Shown: in pieces, positions 8,492 through 19,977 of the stretch
How positions within the stretch are numbered: the stretch's first letter is position 1
Layout: each line of letters opens with the position of its first letter
Assembly (NCBI GenBank): GCA_019636275.1
Contig: JAHBXY010000030.1
Location: 1 to 64,000 of the forward strand
Length of the DNA: 64,000 nt
Direction of reading: 5' to 3'
Source of the DNA: Planctomycetota bacterium
GTDB taxonomy: Bacteria > Planctomycetota > J058
The notes under the pieces: generated by a model
The model's input: only the letters and a program-made list of their open reading frames with translations
Told to the model about the DNA's origin: nothing
The model's database searches: none
Translations under genes and position numbers: made by a program

Positions 8492-9790
8492 CTACGGGTC
8501 CTTCCGGTAGATCGTCCGCGGGAACGGGATCGCCTCGCGCACGTGCTCGCGCCCGCAGATCCAGGCGACCGTGCGCTCGAGCCCCAGGCCGAAGCCGCCG
8601 TGCGGCACCGACCCGTAGCGGCGCAGGTCGAGGTACCACTCGAACGCCTCCTTCGGCAGCTTGTGCTCGGCGATCTGCTGCTCGAGGAAGGCCAGGTCGA
8701 CGGCGCGCTCGCCGCCGCCGATCACCTCGCCCACCCCCTCGGGGGCGATCACGTCGACGGCCAGCGCCAGGGCGTCGTTCTGGGGGTCGCGCCGGGCGTA
8801 GAACGCCTTCACCTGCTGCGGCCAGCGGTGGATCATCACGGGTCGGTCGAAGTTCTCCGAGATCGCCGTCTCGTCGGGCGCGCCGAGGTCGTTGCCGTAC
8901 TCGAAGGCGTGCCCCTTGTCGTGGAGCAGCTTGACCGCCTCGTCGTAGGTGATGCGCGGGAACGGCCGCCGCACGCGCTCGAGCGGCGCCACGTCGCGCT
9001 CGAGGACCTTCAGGTCCTCCTTGCAGCGCTCGAGCGCCCGGCCGACGACGGCCTCGAGGAACTCCTCGGCGAGGTCCATGACGTCGTCGAGCCCGGCCCA
9101 GGCCATCTCGGGCTCGACCATCCAGAACTCGGTCAGGTGCCGGCGCGTCTTGCTGCGCTCGGCCCGGAACGTCGGGCCGAAGCAGTAGACGTTGCCGTGG
9201 GCCATGGCCGCGGCCTCCATGTAGAGCTGGCCGCTCTGCGTCAGGTAGGCGAACTCGTCGAAGTACTTCACCTCGAACAGGTTCGTCGTCCCCTCGCAGG
9301 CCGAGGGCGTGAAGATCGGGGCGTCGACGAGCAGGAAGCGCTTCTCGTAGAAGAAGTCGCGGATCGCCTTGATCACCTCGTTGCGCACGCGCAGGACGGC
9401 GTGCTGCTTGCTCGAGCGCAGCCACAGGTGGCGCTTGGAGAGCAGGAAGTCGATCCCGTGCTCCTGGAGCGAGATCGGGTACTCGCCCGCGGCCGGGGCC
9501 ACGACCTCGAGGTCGTCGACGTCGAGCTCGACGCCGCCCGGGGCGCGCTCGTCCTTGCGCGGTGTGCCGCGCATCTTGAGCGCCGACTCCTGCATGAGCC
9601 CCTTGAGGCGCTCGTAGACCTGCTCGCCCACCTGCTCGCGGTTGACGATCGTCTGCACGACGCCCGTGCCGTCGCGCAGGTGCAGGAACGTGATCTTGCC
9701 CTTGCCCCGCTGCTTGTAGAGCCACCCGCGCAGCTCGACCCGCTGCCCCGCGTGCTCGGCCAGCCGGTCGATGGTGGTGAACGTGGTCAC
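8492..9790 (-). CDS. asnS: Asparaginyl-tRNA synthetase
   Basis: 432 residues from the GTG at 9790, preceded by a strong Shine-Dalgarno (GGGAGGAG, 4 nt from the start). The N-terminal OB domain ([24 protein letters not shown]) is followed by the class II core: motif 2 [21 protein letters not shown] and motif 3 [17 protein letters not shown]. The AsnRS-specific linker sequences fit. It charges tRNA-Asn with asparagine in the cytoplasm. As sequenced, the frame is continuous with nadD upstream, with no stop between them, but the internal start signal argues for independent translation. Confidence 0.93.
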   Translation of the reverse strand: MTTFTTIDRLAEHAGQRVELRGWLYKQRGKGKITFLHLRDGTGVVQTIVNREQVGEQVYERLKGLMQESALKMRGTPRKDERAPGGVELDVDDLEVVAPAAGEYPISLQEHGIDFLLSKRHLWLRSSKQHAVLRVRNEVIKAIRDFFYEKRFLLVDAPIFTPSACEGTTNLFEVKYFDEFAYLTQSGQLYMEAAAMAHGNVYCFGPTFRAERSKTRRHLTEFWMVEPEMAWAGLDDVMDLAEEFLEAVVGRALERCKEDLKVLERDVAPLERVRRPFPRITYDEAVKLLHDKGHAFEYGNDLGAPDETAISENFDRPVMIHRWPQQVKAFYARRDPQNDALALAVDVIAPEGVGEVIGGGERAVDLAFLEQQIAEHKLPKEAFEWYLDLRRYGSVPHGGFGLGLERTVAWICGREHVREAIPFPRTIYRKDP

Positions 9791-10414
9791 GAAGCTCCTC
9801 CCGTAGAGCCGCTCGGCCTGGATGACATCGGCGACGCCCGGCGGCACGAGGTCGCGCCAGCCGGGGGCGTCCTCGCGGATGCGCCGCCGCACCTCGGTCG
9901 ACGACACCGCCTGCGGCGGCATGGTCACGACGTGCTCGCGCATGCGCGCCGCCGCCGCCGCGCCCAGGCGGTCGGCGACGACCGCCAGCCCGGCCTCGAG
10001 GTCGAACCCCGGCCGGTTGACGACGACGAAGCGCACCTCCCCGAGGAGCCGCGCCGCCTCGCGCCAGGTGGGCAGCTCGCCCACCGTGTCGGCGCCGATG
10101 ATGAAGTAGAGCTCGTCCCCCGGGTGGAGGCGCCGGAGCTCCTGGATCGTGTCGATCGTGTAGCTGGGGCCGAGCCGCTCCAGCTCGATCGCGGAGACCT
10201 CGAGCCCGGGGCCGCCGGCCGCCGCCAGCGCCCGGGTCATCTGCAGCCGGTCGTGCGGCGAGGCCATGTCCGGGCTGAGGGGCTTGTGGGGCGGGCGCGC
10301 GGCCGGGATGAGCACGACGCGGTCGAGCCCCAGCGCCGCCTGCGCGGCGCGGGCCATGGCCAGGTGTCCGTGATGAGGGGGGTTGAACGACCCGCCCAGC
10401 AGTCCCGTGCGCAC
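9791..10414 (-). CDS. nadD: Nicotinate-nucleotide adenylyltransferase, reading in frame into asnS
   Basis: 208 residues of NadD from the GTG at 10414 (GGGAGGGC ribosome site upstream). Motifs: [18 protein letters not shown] (nucleotide-binding GxFxPxHxGH), [23 protein letters not shown] and [10 protein letters not shown] near the end. It transfers AMP from ATP to nicotinate mononucleotide in NAD synthesis. The family normally stops just after the ...LY seen here ([10 protein letters not shown]), but no stop occurs and the frame continues into asnS. One base fewer in the GGG at about 9799 would give a TGA in a GTGA overlap, the arrangement used throughout this region, so an indel is a serious alternative to a true 640-residue fusion. 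Confidence 0.88.
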
Positions 10415-10444
10415 GGGCGCCCTCCCGGGAGGGCAGGACTCTAA

Positions 10445-10472
10445 CACGGCGGGCCGGGGGTCCCGGGCCGTG
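10445..10472. promoter_or_regulatory. Inverted repeat in nadD/kinase divergent spacer
   Basis: CACGGC (10445-10450) and GCCGTG (10467-10472) flank a G/C-rich centre that can itself pair, giving a strong dyad in the only 70 bp between two divergent genes. TAAGGT just beyond could serve as a weak -10 for the kinase. Operator or RNA hairpin; undecided. Confidence 0.35.
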
Positions 10473-10485
10473 CTAAGGTGAGGTC

Positions 10486-13401
<2,916 letters not shown>

Positions 13402-13405
<4 letters not shown>

Positions 13406-15216
13406 GCGCCCCCCGCCCCGAGGGCGCCGGCGCCGGCGCGGCGCCGCCGCCCGACGACCCCCCGCCTGGCGCCCCGGCGACTGGCGACGCTGCGCCTGAG
13501 ACGCCGTCGCGCCCGGCGCCGGGCGTCATGCTGAGCGGTCGCGCTGGATAGCGCGTCCGCCGCGCCAGCCGCCGCACCGGAGCCAGCGTCCGCCGCACCG
13601 ACAGCGCGTCCGCCGCGCCGAGCGGCGAGACCGACGCGCCCGCCGTCGGGCACCAGCCGACGGTGGGGCGCCGGTCGCGCCGGCAGCCGCGGCCTGCTGG
13701 TCACGGCGAGCGTGCTCAAGGCGGCCGCTGCACGCCGCACGACGTGCGCGAGATCGTCGAGGCCGAGGCGAAGGCCCGCGAGAAGCGCGCGGCCCGAAGG
13801 CCTCCGCTGTGTTCGCGAGCGCCGTCGCGGCCGGTCGACCGGCGGGCGCTCCGCCCGGTGCGCGGCGGCCGCTCCGCCCGGCGCCGAGGCGCCTGGCCAC
13901 CCCGCGGGCCCGGAGCGCTGACGCGACCGCCGGCGCCGGCGAGCGGCCGGGCGACGGGGAAGAGCGGCGCGCGGCTGCTCCGTCCGCGCCGGCGAAGGCA
14001 GGGGCGCGCCCGCCTGCCCCGCGGATGGCGCCAGCACGGGCGCGCTCCGCTCGCCCTGCGGATGCGCCAGCGCCGCCGGGCCCGCTCGCCCGGCGGACGG
14101 CGACACCGGCGGGCCCACCCGCCCGGACGCGAAGGCCGGCGTGCCTGCTCCGGCCTGCCGACGGACCACGCCGGCGCGCCCGCCCGCTGACGCGACTCAC
14201 GCCGGCGCGCCTGCCCGGCCTGCTGACGCGAAGCGCCGCCCGGCCGGTTAGCCGCCCCGCCTCCCCGCGCTCCCGGCGCCGCCCGCGATCCAGGCTCCCG
14301 CCCCGGCGGCCCTGGAGCCGGCCGCCCCGAGGTCCGTTGCGTGCCCGAGCGCGGGCGGTCGGGGCCGCCTGCGGCGTCGTCGGCCTGTCGCCGTCGGCCC
14401 CCGCCCCGGCGCGCCGGCCCCGAGCGCTCCTGGTGGTGCTCGCGCTCCTGGGCTCGGCGGCGATCTGCGCCGCAGGGCTGCTCCTGGCGCCTGCCTGCTC
14501 TCCTCCGACGCGCTCCTGGCTGTCCAAGCCGCGGCGACGCTGCCGTTGGCAGCCTGCTCGCGTCCCCGGCGCCAACCGCCGCTGCGCTGGAGCCCGGGCC
14601 GACGGCCGGGCAGCTCGCGCCGATCGGCGGCGACCGCGTCGTCTACACGACCCCCGAGGGCCACCTCCTCGTGCTGCGCCCCGACCCGCTCTCCGGCGAG
14701 CTGGGCGTCGAGCGCGCCTACGCGGTCACGCGCGACCTCGAGCGGCACATGGGCCAGGGCGCCCGGGCGCTCCACGGCTACTACCTCGACGACGTCGCCG
14801 AGGCGCGCCGGCGCGGGATCGAGGCGGCGCGCCGTCGCTACGAGGCGGCCGTGGAGGAGGCGGCCCGGCTGGGCAGCCTCCCGGCGGCCGAGGCGGCGGC
14901 CGCCGCCCTGGTGGCCGCCGGCGGGGCCGACCTCCTGGCCCCCGACCTCGCGCGGGCGGGGGCCGAGCCCGTCGACCGCGTGCGACGCCGCGCCGCGGCG
15001 CTGGCCCTGGGCGAGGGCGGCTACCTGGTCGCGGTGCCCGTCCTGCTCGAGCTCTTCGAGTCGCAGACCGGCGAGCCCCTGGCGCGCGCCGCGGCGCTCC
15101 TGCGGCGGCTCACCGGGCTCGACCTCGATCCGGACGCGCGCGAGCGCTCCGCGGCCGACGTGCGGCGCTGGCTGGAGCGCCGCCCGCTCGAGGGCCCGTT
15201 CGAGCGCAGGGAGTAG
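13402..15216 (+). pseudogene. Pro/Ala-rich membrane protein, reading frame broken several times
   Basis: Starts with a GTG in a GTGA overlap with the kinase-TPR stop (13402-13405) and a Pro/Ala-rich start (MSAPRPEGAGAGAAPPPDD), but the frame stops at 13551. Coding-like pieces then appear in different frames: an Ala/Pro/Arg linker, a charged helix (HDVREIVEAEAKAREK, about 13740), a TM helix (ALLVVLALLGSAAICAAGLLL, about 14425), and from about 14550 an intact 215-residue C-terminal part (GDRVVYTTPEGHLLVLR, then HEAT-like helices YLVAVPVLLELFESQTGEPL) ending at 15216. At least three or four indels are needed. Either a decayed gene or a poorly resolved low-complexity stretch. It probably worked with the upstream kinase. 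Confidence 0.6.
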
Positions 15217-15228
15217 ACGTCCCCCTCG

Positions 15229-15408
15229 GAGCGTTGAAGCCTTAGAACGCTCGCCGGCGAGTCCTATCGACCAGCCTTCGATCGAAGCAGCACGTGAGGC
15301 GAGGGCGACGAGGCCGAGGCGCGCGGGCGACGACGTAGCGACCCACTTCGAGCCCGCGCGCGCCGCCGCGGCCAGCATCGTCGCCCGCGGCCGTCGAGCA
15401 CACCACTC
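15229..15408. repeat. Dispersed intergenic repeat, copy 1
   Basis: A 180-bp segment closely matching 36282-36476. Long shared blocks include GCAGCACGTGAGGCGAGGG followed by CGACGAGGC, GCGCGCGGGCGACGACGTAG, and GCCGTCGAGCACACCACTC. It begins with a hairpin (GAGCGTT 15229-15235 / AACGCTC 15246-15252) and contains the palindrome CTTCGATCGAAG (15276-15287). It fills the gap between two convergent genes and abuts the uridine kinase stop codon. Copy 2 lies in the same kind of place, between convergent genes, in the same orientation. Confidence 0.85.
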
Positions 15409-16027
15409 AGGCCTGGACGAGGCGGTCCATCCAGGCGCGGATCAGGTCGACGGCGATCTCGTTGTGCCCGCCCTCGGGGATGATCAGGTCGGCGTAGCGC
15501 CGCGACGGCTCGATGAACGCCTCGTGCATGGGGCGGACCGTCGTCAGGTACTGCTCGATCACGGAGTCGATCGTGCGCCCGCGCTCGGCCACGTCGCGGC
15601 GCAGGCGCCGCAGGAAGCGCAGGTCGCCCGGCGTGTCGACGAACAGCTTGAGGTGCAGGAGGTCGCGCACCGTCGGCAGGGCCAGGACGAGGATCCCCTC
15701 GACGACGACCACGCGCGACGGCTCGACCCGCACGGGCTCGGCCTCGCGCTCGTGGCGGGTGAAGTCGTAGATCGGCTGATCGACGGCGCGCCCCTCGCGC
15801 AGGGCCCTGAGCTGCTCGACGAGCAGCGGCTCGTCGAAGGCGTCGGGGTGGTCGTAGTTGATGCGCGCGCGCTCCTCGGCCGGGACGTCGCGGCGGTCCC
15901 GGTAGTAGGAGTCCATGAGGACGATCTGGACCTGCTCCGCGCGGAAGCTGGCCGCCAGGGCGCGGGCGACGGTCGTCTTGCCGGAGCCGGAGCCGCCGGC
16001 CACGCCGACGAGGATCGGGGGCTGCAT
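15407..16027 (-). CDS. udk: Uridine kinase
   Basis: 206 residues from the ATG at 16027, close to the usual family length. P-loop GGSGSGKTTVARAL sits at the N-terminus; MDSYYRDR, INYDHPDAFD and QPIYDFTRHER are the classic uridine-binding segments, and RRLRRDVAERGR is the lid. It phosphorylates uridine and cytidine in pyrimidine salvage. An upstream TTG at 16045 would add six residues and is less likely. The stop lies at the edge of the dispersed repeat. Confidence 0.95.
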   Translation of the reverse strand: MQPPILVGVAGGSGSGKTTVARALAASFRAEQVQIVLMDSYYRDRRDVPAEERARINYDHPDAFDEPLLVEQLRALREGRAVDQPIYDFTRHEREAEPVRVEPSRVVVVEGILVLALPTVRDLLHLKLFVDTPGDLRFLRRLRRDVAERGRTIDSVIEQYLTTVRPMHEAFIEPSRRYADLIIPEGGHNEIAVDLIRAWMDRLVQA

Positions 16028-16081
16028 GGGCGCGGAGGTTAACAAGGATCGGGGCGTCCCGGGCGGGCCGTGGTTCGATCG

Positions 16082-16330
16082 CTATGCGGCGCGATGGTCG
16101 AGCGGCGAAAGGAGCAGCATGGGCCCACCCTCGTCGACCTCCGGGCCGTCCTCCGGGCCGCCCCCCGGACCACCGAGGAGCGGCGCGATCGCCAGCAGCC
16201 CGCGCCGGGCCGCCTCGACCGCCTCGAACGGATGCGCCGCCTCGACCAGGACCCACAGGCCCTCGCGGCGGCCGCGGGCGGAGTAGGGGACGACCAGGGT
16301 GAACGTGCGGCGGCGGGGCGTCGGGTCCAT
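16082..16330 (-). CDS. Small conserved-looking protein of unknown function
   Basis: 82 residues from the ATG at 16330 (MDPTPRRRTFTLVVPYSARG...). The sequence has a believable alternation of strands and helices (TFTLVVPYSA, EGLWVLVEAAHPFEAVEAARR) and a short Gly/Pro-rich loop before the C-terminus. It is the only reading of this interval that is protein-like. I do not recognise the family. It lies 55 nt upstream of udk on the same strand. Confidence 0.5.
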   Translation of the reverse strand: MDPTPRRRTFTLVVPYSARGRREGLWVLVEAAHPFEAVEAARRGLLAIAPLLGGPGGGPEDGPEVDEGGPMLLLSPLDHRAA

Positions 16331-16410
16331 GGCCCACCCCGAGCCAACGCCGCGCCAAGCCGCAAGCCTCGCCAGGCTCGTCGCGGAGAGGCCTCGAGGC
16401 CCCCCTCTCC

Positions 16411-16428
16411 GGGGGCGCAGGCGCCCCC
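16411..16428 (-). terminator. G/C hairpin between HEAT gene and small gene
   Basis: GGGGGCGC (16411-16418) and GCGCCCCC (16421-16428) form a perfect 8-bp stem, placed 16 nt downstream of the HEAT-repeat gene stop on the minus strand. There is no U-tract, so termination is plausible but unproven. Confidence 0.45.
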
Positions 16429-16444
16429 GGGCGCCCGGGGGCCG

Positions 16445-17098
16445 TCAGTAGTCGTCGTCGTCGTCGATGCGCCGCCCCCGACCGAGGTCGTCGTCGTCGT
16501 CGTCGAGGCGCCGCCCGTGGCCGAGGTCGTCGTCGAGGTCGTCGCCGTCCTCGCCGCGGCGCCGCCGGCCGAGCTCGTCGTCGCCGCCGCGCTTGCCGCG
16601 GATCTGCAGGCGGAGGCGCCGCGCCTGGTCCTCGCGGTCCTCCTGCGCCTGCTCCTCGAGGCCCTTGATGCGGCGCTCGTGCCACTCGCGCCACTTCGCC
16701 ACGTCCTTGCCGAAGTCGTAGTGCGTGAGCAGCGCGAGGTGCTCGGCCGCCGCCTCGCGCGTGCCGGCGTCCTTGTGGTCGAGCAGGTTGATCATGAAGG
16801 GGACCGGCGTCGGGTCGCCGATCTCCGACAGGCACGAGAGCGCGAACTCGCGCGTCGTGGCGTCGGGCGCGGCCAGGGCGTCGACGAGGAGCCCGATCGC
16901 CCGGCACTCGACGAGGTGCGAGCGGATGGACTCGACGATCCCGTCGTCGGTCTCCTCGGCCGTCTCCGCGCCCTGGAGCGCGCCGGCCGCCTGGATCAGG
17001 GCCTCGAGCACCTCGTCGTTGCGCGAGCCCGTGAGCGCCTCCAGGGCCTCGAGGGAGCGCGCGGACACGAGCTCGTCGACCAGTTCATCGAGGTTCAT
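16445..17098 (-). CDS. HEAT-repeat protein with Arg-Asp-rich tail
   Basis: 217 residues from the ATG at 17098, with GGAGG 5 nt upstream. Residues 1-150 are paired helices of HEAT/armadillo type (TTREFALSCLSEIGDPTPVP, AGTREAAAEHLALLTHYDFG), a fold used for protein-protein contact. A charged helix (WREWHERRIKGLEEQAQEDR) follows. The last 45 residues are a low-complexity tail in which Gly-Arg-Arg/His alternates with runs of five or six Asp, ending IDDDDDY. No catalytic motif is visible. It stands alone between udk and the tRNA gene. Confidence 0.75.
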   Translation of the reverse strand: MNLDELVDELVSARSLEALEALTGSRNDEVLEALIQAAGALQGAETAEETDDGIVESIRSHLVECRAIGLLVDALAAPDATTREFALSCLSEIGDPTPVPFMINLLDHKDAGTREAAAEHLALLTHYDFGKDVAKWREWHERRIKGLEEQAQEDREDQARRLRLQIRGKRGGDDELGRRRRGEDGDDLDDDLGHGRRLDDDDDDLGRGRRIDDDDDY

Positions 17099-17260
17099 GC
17101 CGCCTCCGTGGACCCAAGAGAATGCCCTGGGATCCGCCGCCCGACCAGACCCGTCCGCGCCCACCTCACGTTCCCGGCCCGCCCCTCGCGGCCTCGCCGC
17201 GCGGCCAGCCCGGGGGGACCGCCTGGCGCAATCCCGCCGAGCCTCTAGGATGGACCGGCC

Positions 17261-17344
17261 GCGAGAGTGGCGGAACTGGCAGACGCGCGAGACTTAGGAT
17301 CTCGTGCCCGAAAGGGCTTGGGGGTTCGAGCCCCCCCTCTCGCA
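17261..17344 (+). tRNA. tRNA-Leu (anticodon UAG)
   Basis: Acceptor stem GCGAGAG (17261-17267) pairs with CTCTCGC (17337-17343), discriminator A at 17344. The anticodon stem CGAGA/TCTCG encloses the loop CTTAGGA, giving anticodon TAG. A long variable arm (TGCCCGAAAGGGCTT) marks a class II tRNA, and the T arm GGGGGTTCGAGCCCCC is perfect. The 3' CCA is not encoded. Confidence 0.96.
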
Positions 17345-17457
17345 ACCCCGATGCGCGCGGGCCGGCGCGCGTCACTAACTTTTCCCGAACCCGTGCTAGA
17401 GTATCCGGGCGGACGGACGCGCCCCTTCGGCGGCGTCGTCCGCGCGAGAGGGCGCGC

Positions 17458-17826
17458 ATGCGGGTGCTCATCATCGAGGACAACCAGGACGCGGCCGAGA
17501 TCCTGCGCGAGGTCCTGGAGATGTACGAGCACGAGGTCGCCGTGGCCTTCTCGGGGCCGCAGGGGGTCGAGGCCGCGCGGGCGTTCCACCCGCAGGTGGT
17601 CCTGTGCGACCTCGGCCTCCCCGGGATGAACGGCTACGAGGTCGCCACGACCCTGCGCCAGGACCCCGAGACGTGCGAGGCGCGCCTGGTGGCCCTGACC
17701 GGCTACAGCCAGGCCGACGAGCGCGAGCGCGCCCGCGCGTCGGGCTTCGAGGTGCACCTGACCAAGCCGGTGGGCCTCGACGAGATCCAGCAGGTGCTCG
17801 CCGACATGGGTGAGCGCGCGGCCTGA
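17458..17826 (+). CDS. Single-domain response regulator (CheY-like)
   Basis: 122 residues, receiver domain only, from the ATG at 17458. Acidic pair Glu7-Asp8, phosphoacceptor Asp51 (VVLCDLGLPGMNGYE), Thr81 (LVALTGYS) and Lys103 (LTKPVG) are all in place, so it should be phosphorylated by a histidine kinase. No output domain and no partner kinase nearby, as is common for stand-alone receivers. A TAGAGT hexamer at 17397-17402 could be its -10 element. Confidence 0.93.
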   Translation: MRVLIIEDNQDAAEILREVLEMYEHEVAVAFSGPQGVEAARAFHPQVVLCDLGLPGMNGYEVATTLRQDPETCEARLVALTGYSQADERERARASGFEVHLTKPVGLDEIQQVLADMGERAA

Positions 17827-17856
17827 CGCGCCCCGCGGGTCGGTTACCCTCGGGGC

Positions 17857-19857
17857 ATGGTCTTCCGGCTGCGGCGGATCCACGACGCCGTCATCCCCGT
17901 CGACAAGGAGACGGTCGAGCAGGTCCAGGCGATCCTCCGCGCGCAGTTCCCCGGCGTGCCCGAGGACGAGGTCGCGCAGGTGCCGGACCGCGTCCGTGGC
18001 CTCGTCCCGGGCAGGTTCCGCACGATCCTCCTCGTGGCCGAGCGCTTCGTCGGCGGCCGCCCGGCGATCGAGGGCTTCTCGCTCGTCTCGCACGACCCGC
18101 AGGCCGGCTTCTGCTTCCTCGACTTCATCGCCACCGCCCGCGGGCTGACGAGCCAGGGGATCGGCGGCGCCCTCTACGAGAACGTGCGCGACGAGGCGCG
18201 CGCCCTGGGCGCCAAGGGGCTGTTCTTCGAGTGTCTCCCCGACGAGCTCCCCGGGGAGCAGCCGCTGGTCACGGGCGCCAAGCCCGACCGCTCGCCGCCG
18301 GTGCGCCCCGTGGACCGCCGGCCCCCGGCCGCCGGCGCCGGCGGCGAGGCGCCCGCGCCCCGCGCCAACGGCCCTGGCGCCGCCAGCCGGGCTCGGCGGG
18401 CCCGGCGCGAGCGGCGGCGGCGCGCCCAGGCGCCGTCGCCGCTCGGCGCGCCTGCGCCCGCGACGACGCTCACCGAGCCGGGCGCCCGGCCGGCGCCGAC
18501 GCGCGAGGAGCTCCTGCGCACCAACGCCGCCCGCCTGCGCTTCTACGAGCACTGGGGGGCGCGGCCGATCGTCGGGACCCTCTACCAGCTCCCCACGCCC
18601 ACGAGCGCGCCGGGCGCCATGATGCCCTTCCTCGTCTACGACCCGCTCACGGGCGAGCGGCCGCTGCGCCGCGACCTCGCCCGGCAGGTGGTGCGGTCGA
18701 TCCTCGAGGGGAAGTACGGCAAGATCTGCCCGCCCGAGTACGTGCGGCAGGTCGTCGAGTCGGTCAAGGACGACCCGGTGCGCCTGCGCCCGGCGCGCTA
18801 CGTGCGCCGCTCGACCGCCTCGCTGCCGCGCTTCCGCGCCGGCCCGCGCGAGCTCATCCCGATCGTCGTCAACGACCGCCACGGGATCCACCACGTGCGA
18901 GAGCAGGGTTACGTCGAGGCGCCGGTGCGGATCAAGAGCATCCTCGCCGAGCTCGAGCCCACCGGCGCCTTCGAGCGCATCGAGCCGCGCGAGTGGAGCG
19001 ACCGGCACATCAAGGCGGTCCACGACCCGGCGCTCGTCGAGTACCTGCGCCGCGCCTGCGCCGAGGTCCCCACGGGCGAGTCGGTCTACCCCTACGTCTT
19101 CCCGATCCGCAACCCCGGCCGCCCGCCGCGCGACCTGAGCTACCGCGCCGGCTACTTCTGCATCGACACGTTCACGCCGATCAACAGGAACGCCTTCCCC
19201 GCCGCGCGCCGCGCCGTGGCCTGCGCGCTCACGGCCGCGCGCCTCGTGCTCGAGGGCCGCCGCGTGGCCTACGCGCTCGTGCGGCCGCCCGGGCACCACG
19301 CGGAGCGGCGCGTCTTCGGCGGCTTCTGCTACTTCAACAACGCCGCCGTCGCCGCGCAGCTCCTCTCCGAGCACGGGCCGGTGGCGATCCTCGACGTCGA
19401 CTACCACCACGGCAACGGGCAGCAGGAGATCTTCTGGGAGCGCCAGGACGTGCTCACCGTGTCGATCCACGGCCACCCGCGCTTCGCCTACCCGTTCTTC
19501 ACCGGCTTCGAGGATGAGCGCGGGGGCGGGCCGGGCGTCGGGTTCAACCTCAACCTCCCCCTCCCGGAGGCGCAGGACGGCGCGCAGTACCGCAAGGCGC
19601 TCGGCCGCGCGCTCCTCGAGGTGCGCCGCTTCAAGCCCATGTTCCTGGTCGTGTGCCTGGGCCTCGACACCGCCAAGCGCGACCCGACGGGCACGTGGAC
19701 GCTCGGCGCGCGCGACTTCGAGCTCAACGGGCAGCTCATGGGCGAGCTGGGGCTGCCGACGCTCGTCGTGCAGGAGGGCGGCTACCGGACGCGCACCCTC
19801 GGCACGAACGCGCGGCACTTCTTCCAGGGGCTGCGGACGGGCGCGCAGATGAGGTGA
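17857..19857 (+). CDS. GNAT acetyltransferase - histone deacetylase-family fusion
   Basis: 666 residues from the ATG at 17857. Residues 1-240 form a GNAT-like domain: GFCFLDFIATARGLTSQGIGG holds the acetyl-CoA loop (SQGIGG), and the closing strand-helix (NAARLRFYEHWGARPIVGT) comes after a roughly 85-residue Pro/Ala/Arg insertion. Residues about 330-660 are a class II-like HDAC/acetylpolyamine amidohydrolase domain: VRPPGHHAERRVFGGFCYF (His pair), LDVDYHHGNGQQ (Asp, His zinc ligands) and LGLDTAKRDPTG (third Asp ligand). All zinc ligands are present. One chain thus carries an acetyl-adding and an acetyl-removing domain; substrates are unknown (protein lysine or polyamine). Confidence 0.88.
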   Translation: MVFRLRRIHDAVIPVDKETVEQVQAILRAQFPGVPEDEVAQVPDRVRGLVPGRFRTILLVAERFVGGRPAIEGFSLVSHDPQAGFCFLDFIATARGLTSQGIGGALYENVRDEARALGAKGLFFECLPDELPGEQPLVTGAKPDRSPPVRPVDRRPPAAGAGGEAPAPRANGPGAASRARRARRERRRRAQAPSPLGAPAPATTLTEPGARPAPTREELLRTNAARLRFYEHWGARPIVGTLYQLPTPTSAPGAMMPFLVYDPLTGERPLRRDLARQVVRSILEGKYGKICPPEYVRQVVESVKDDPVRLRPARYVRRSTASLPRFRAGPRELIPIVVNDRHGIHHVREQGYVEAPVRIKSILAELEPTGAFERIEPREWSDRHIKAVHDPALVEYLRRACAEVPTGESVYPYVFPIRNPGRPPRDLSYRAGYFCIDTFTPINRNAFPAARRAVACALTAARLVLEGRRVAYALVRPPGHHAERRVFGGFCYFNNAAVAAQLLSEHGPVAILDVDYHHGNGQQEIFWERQDVLTVSIHGHPRFAYPFFTGFEDERGGGPGVGFNLNLPLPEAQDGAQYRKALGRALLEVRRFKPMFLVVCLGLDTAKRDPTGTWTLGARDFELNGQLMGELGLPTLVVQEGGYRTRTLGTNARHFFQGLRTGAQMR

Positions 19858-19901
19858 GCGGCGGCCCGCTCCCGGCCGAGATAACGCAGAGATCCAGAGG
19901 A

Positions 19902-19945
19902 GACGCAGAGGTCGATCTCTGCGCCTCCTCCGCGACCTCTGCGTC
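19902..19945. repeat. Palindromic intergenic hairpin
   Basis: GACGCAGAGGTCG (19902-19914) is the exact reverse complement of CGACCTCTGCGTC (19933-19945), with an 18-nt loop; the flanks (AACGCAGAGATCCAGAGGA) echo the same CGCAGAG theme. It lies between convergent genes and resembles the CTCTGCGT-type palindromes scattered in many genomes. A second small dyad (GGTCGG 19960-19965 / CCGACC 19972-19977) follows. Likely bidirectional terminator or REP-like element. Confidence 0.7.
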
Positions 19946-19977
19946 GAGTCGATGTCAGGGGTCGGGTTCGGCCGACC

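Noticed and set aside
16440-16560. GTCGTCGTC runs as an independent microsatellite
   Set aside because: They encode the poly-Asp tail of the HEAT-repeat protein and are explained by it.
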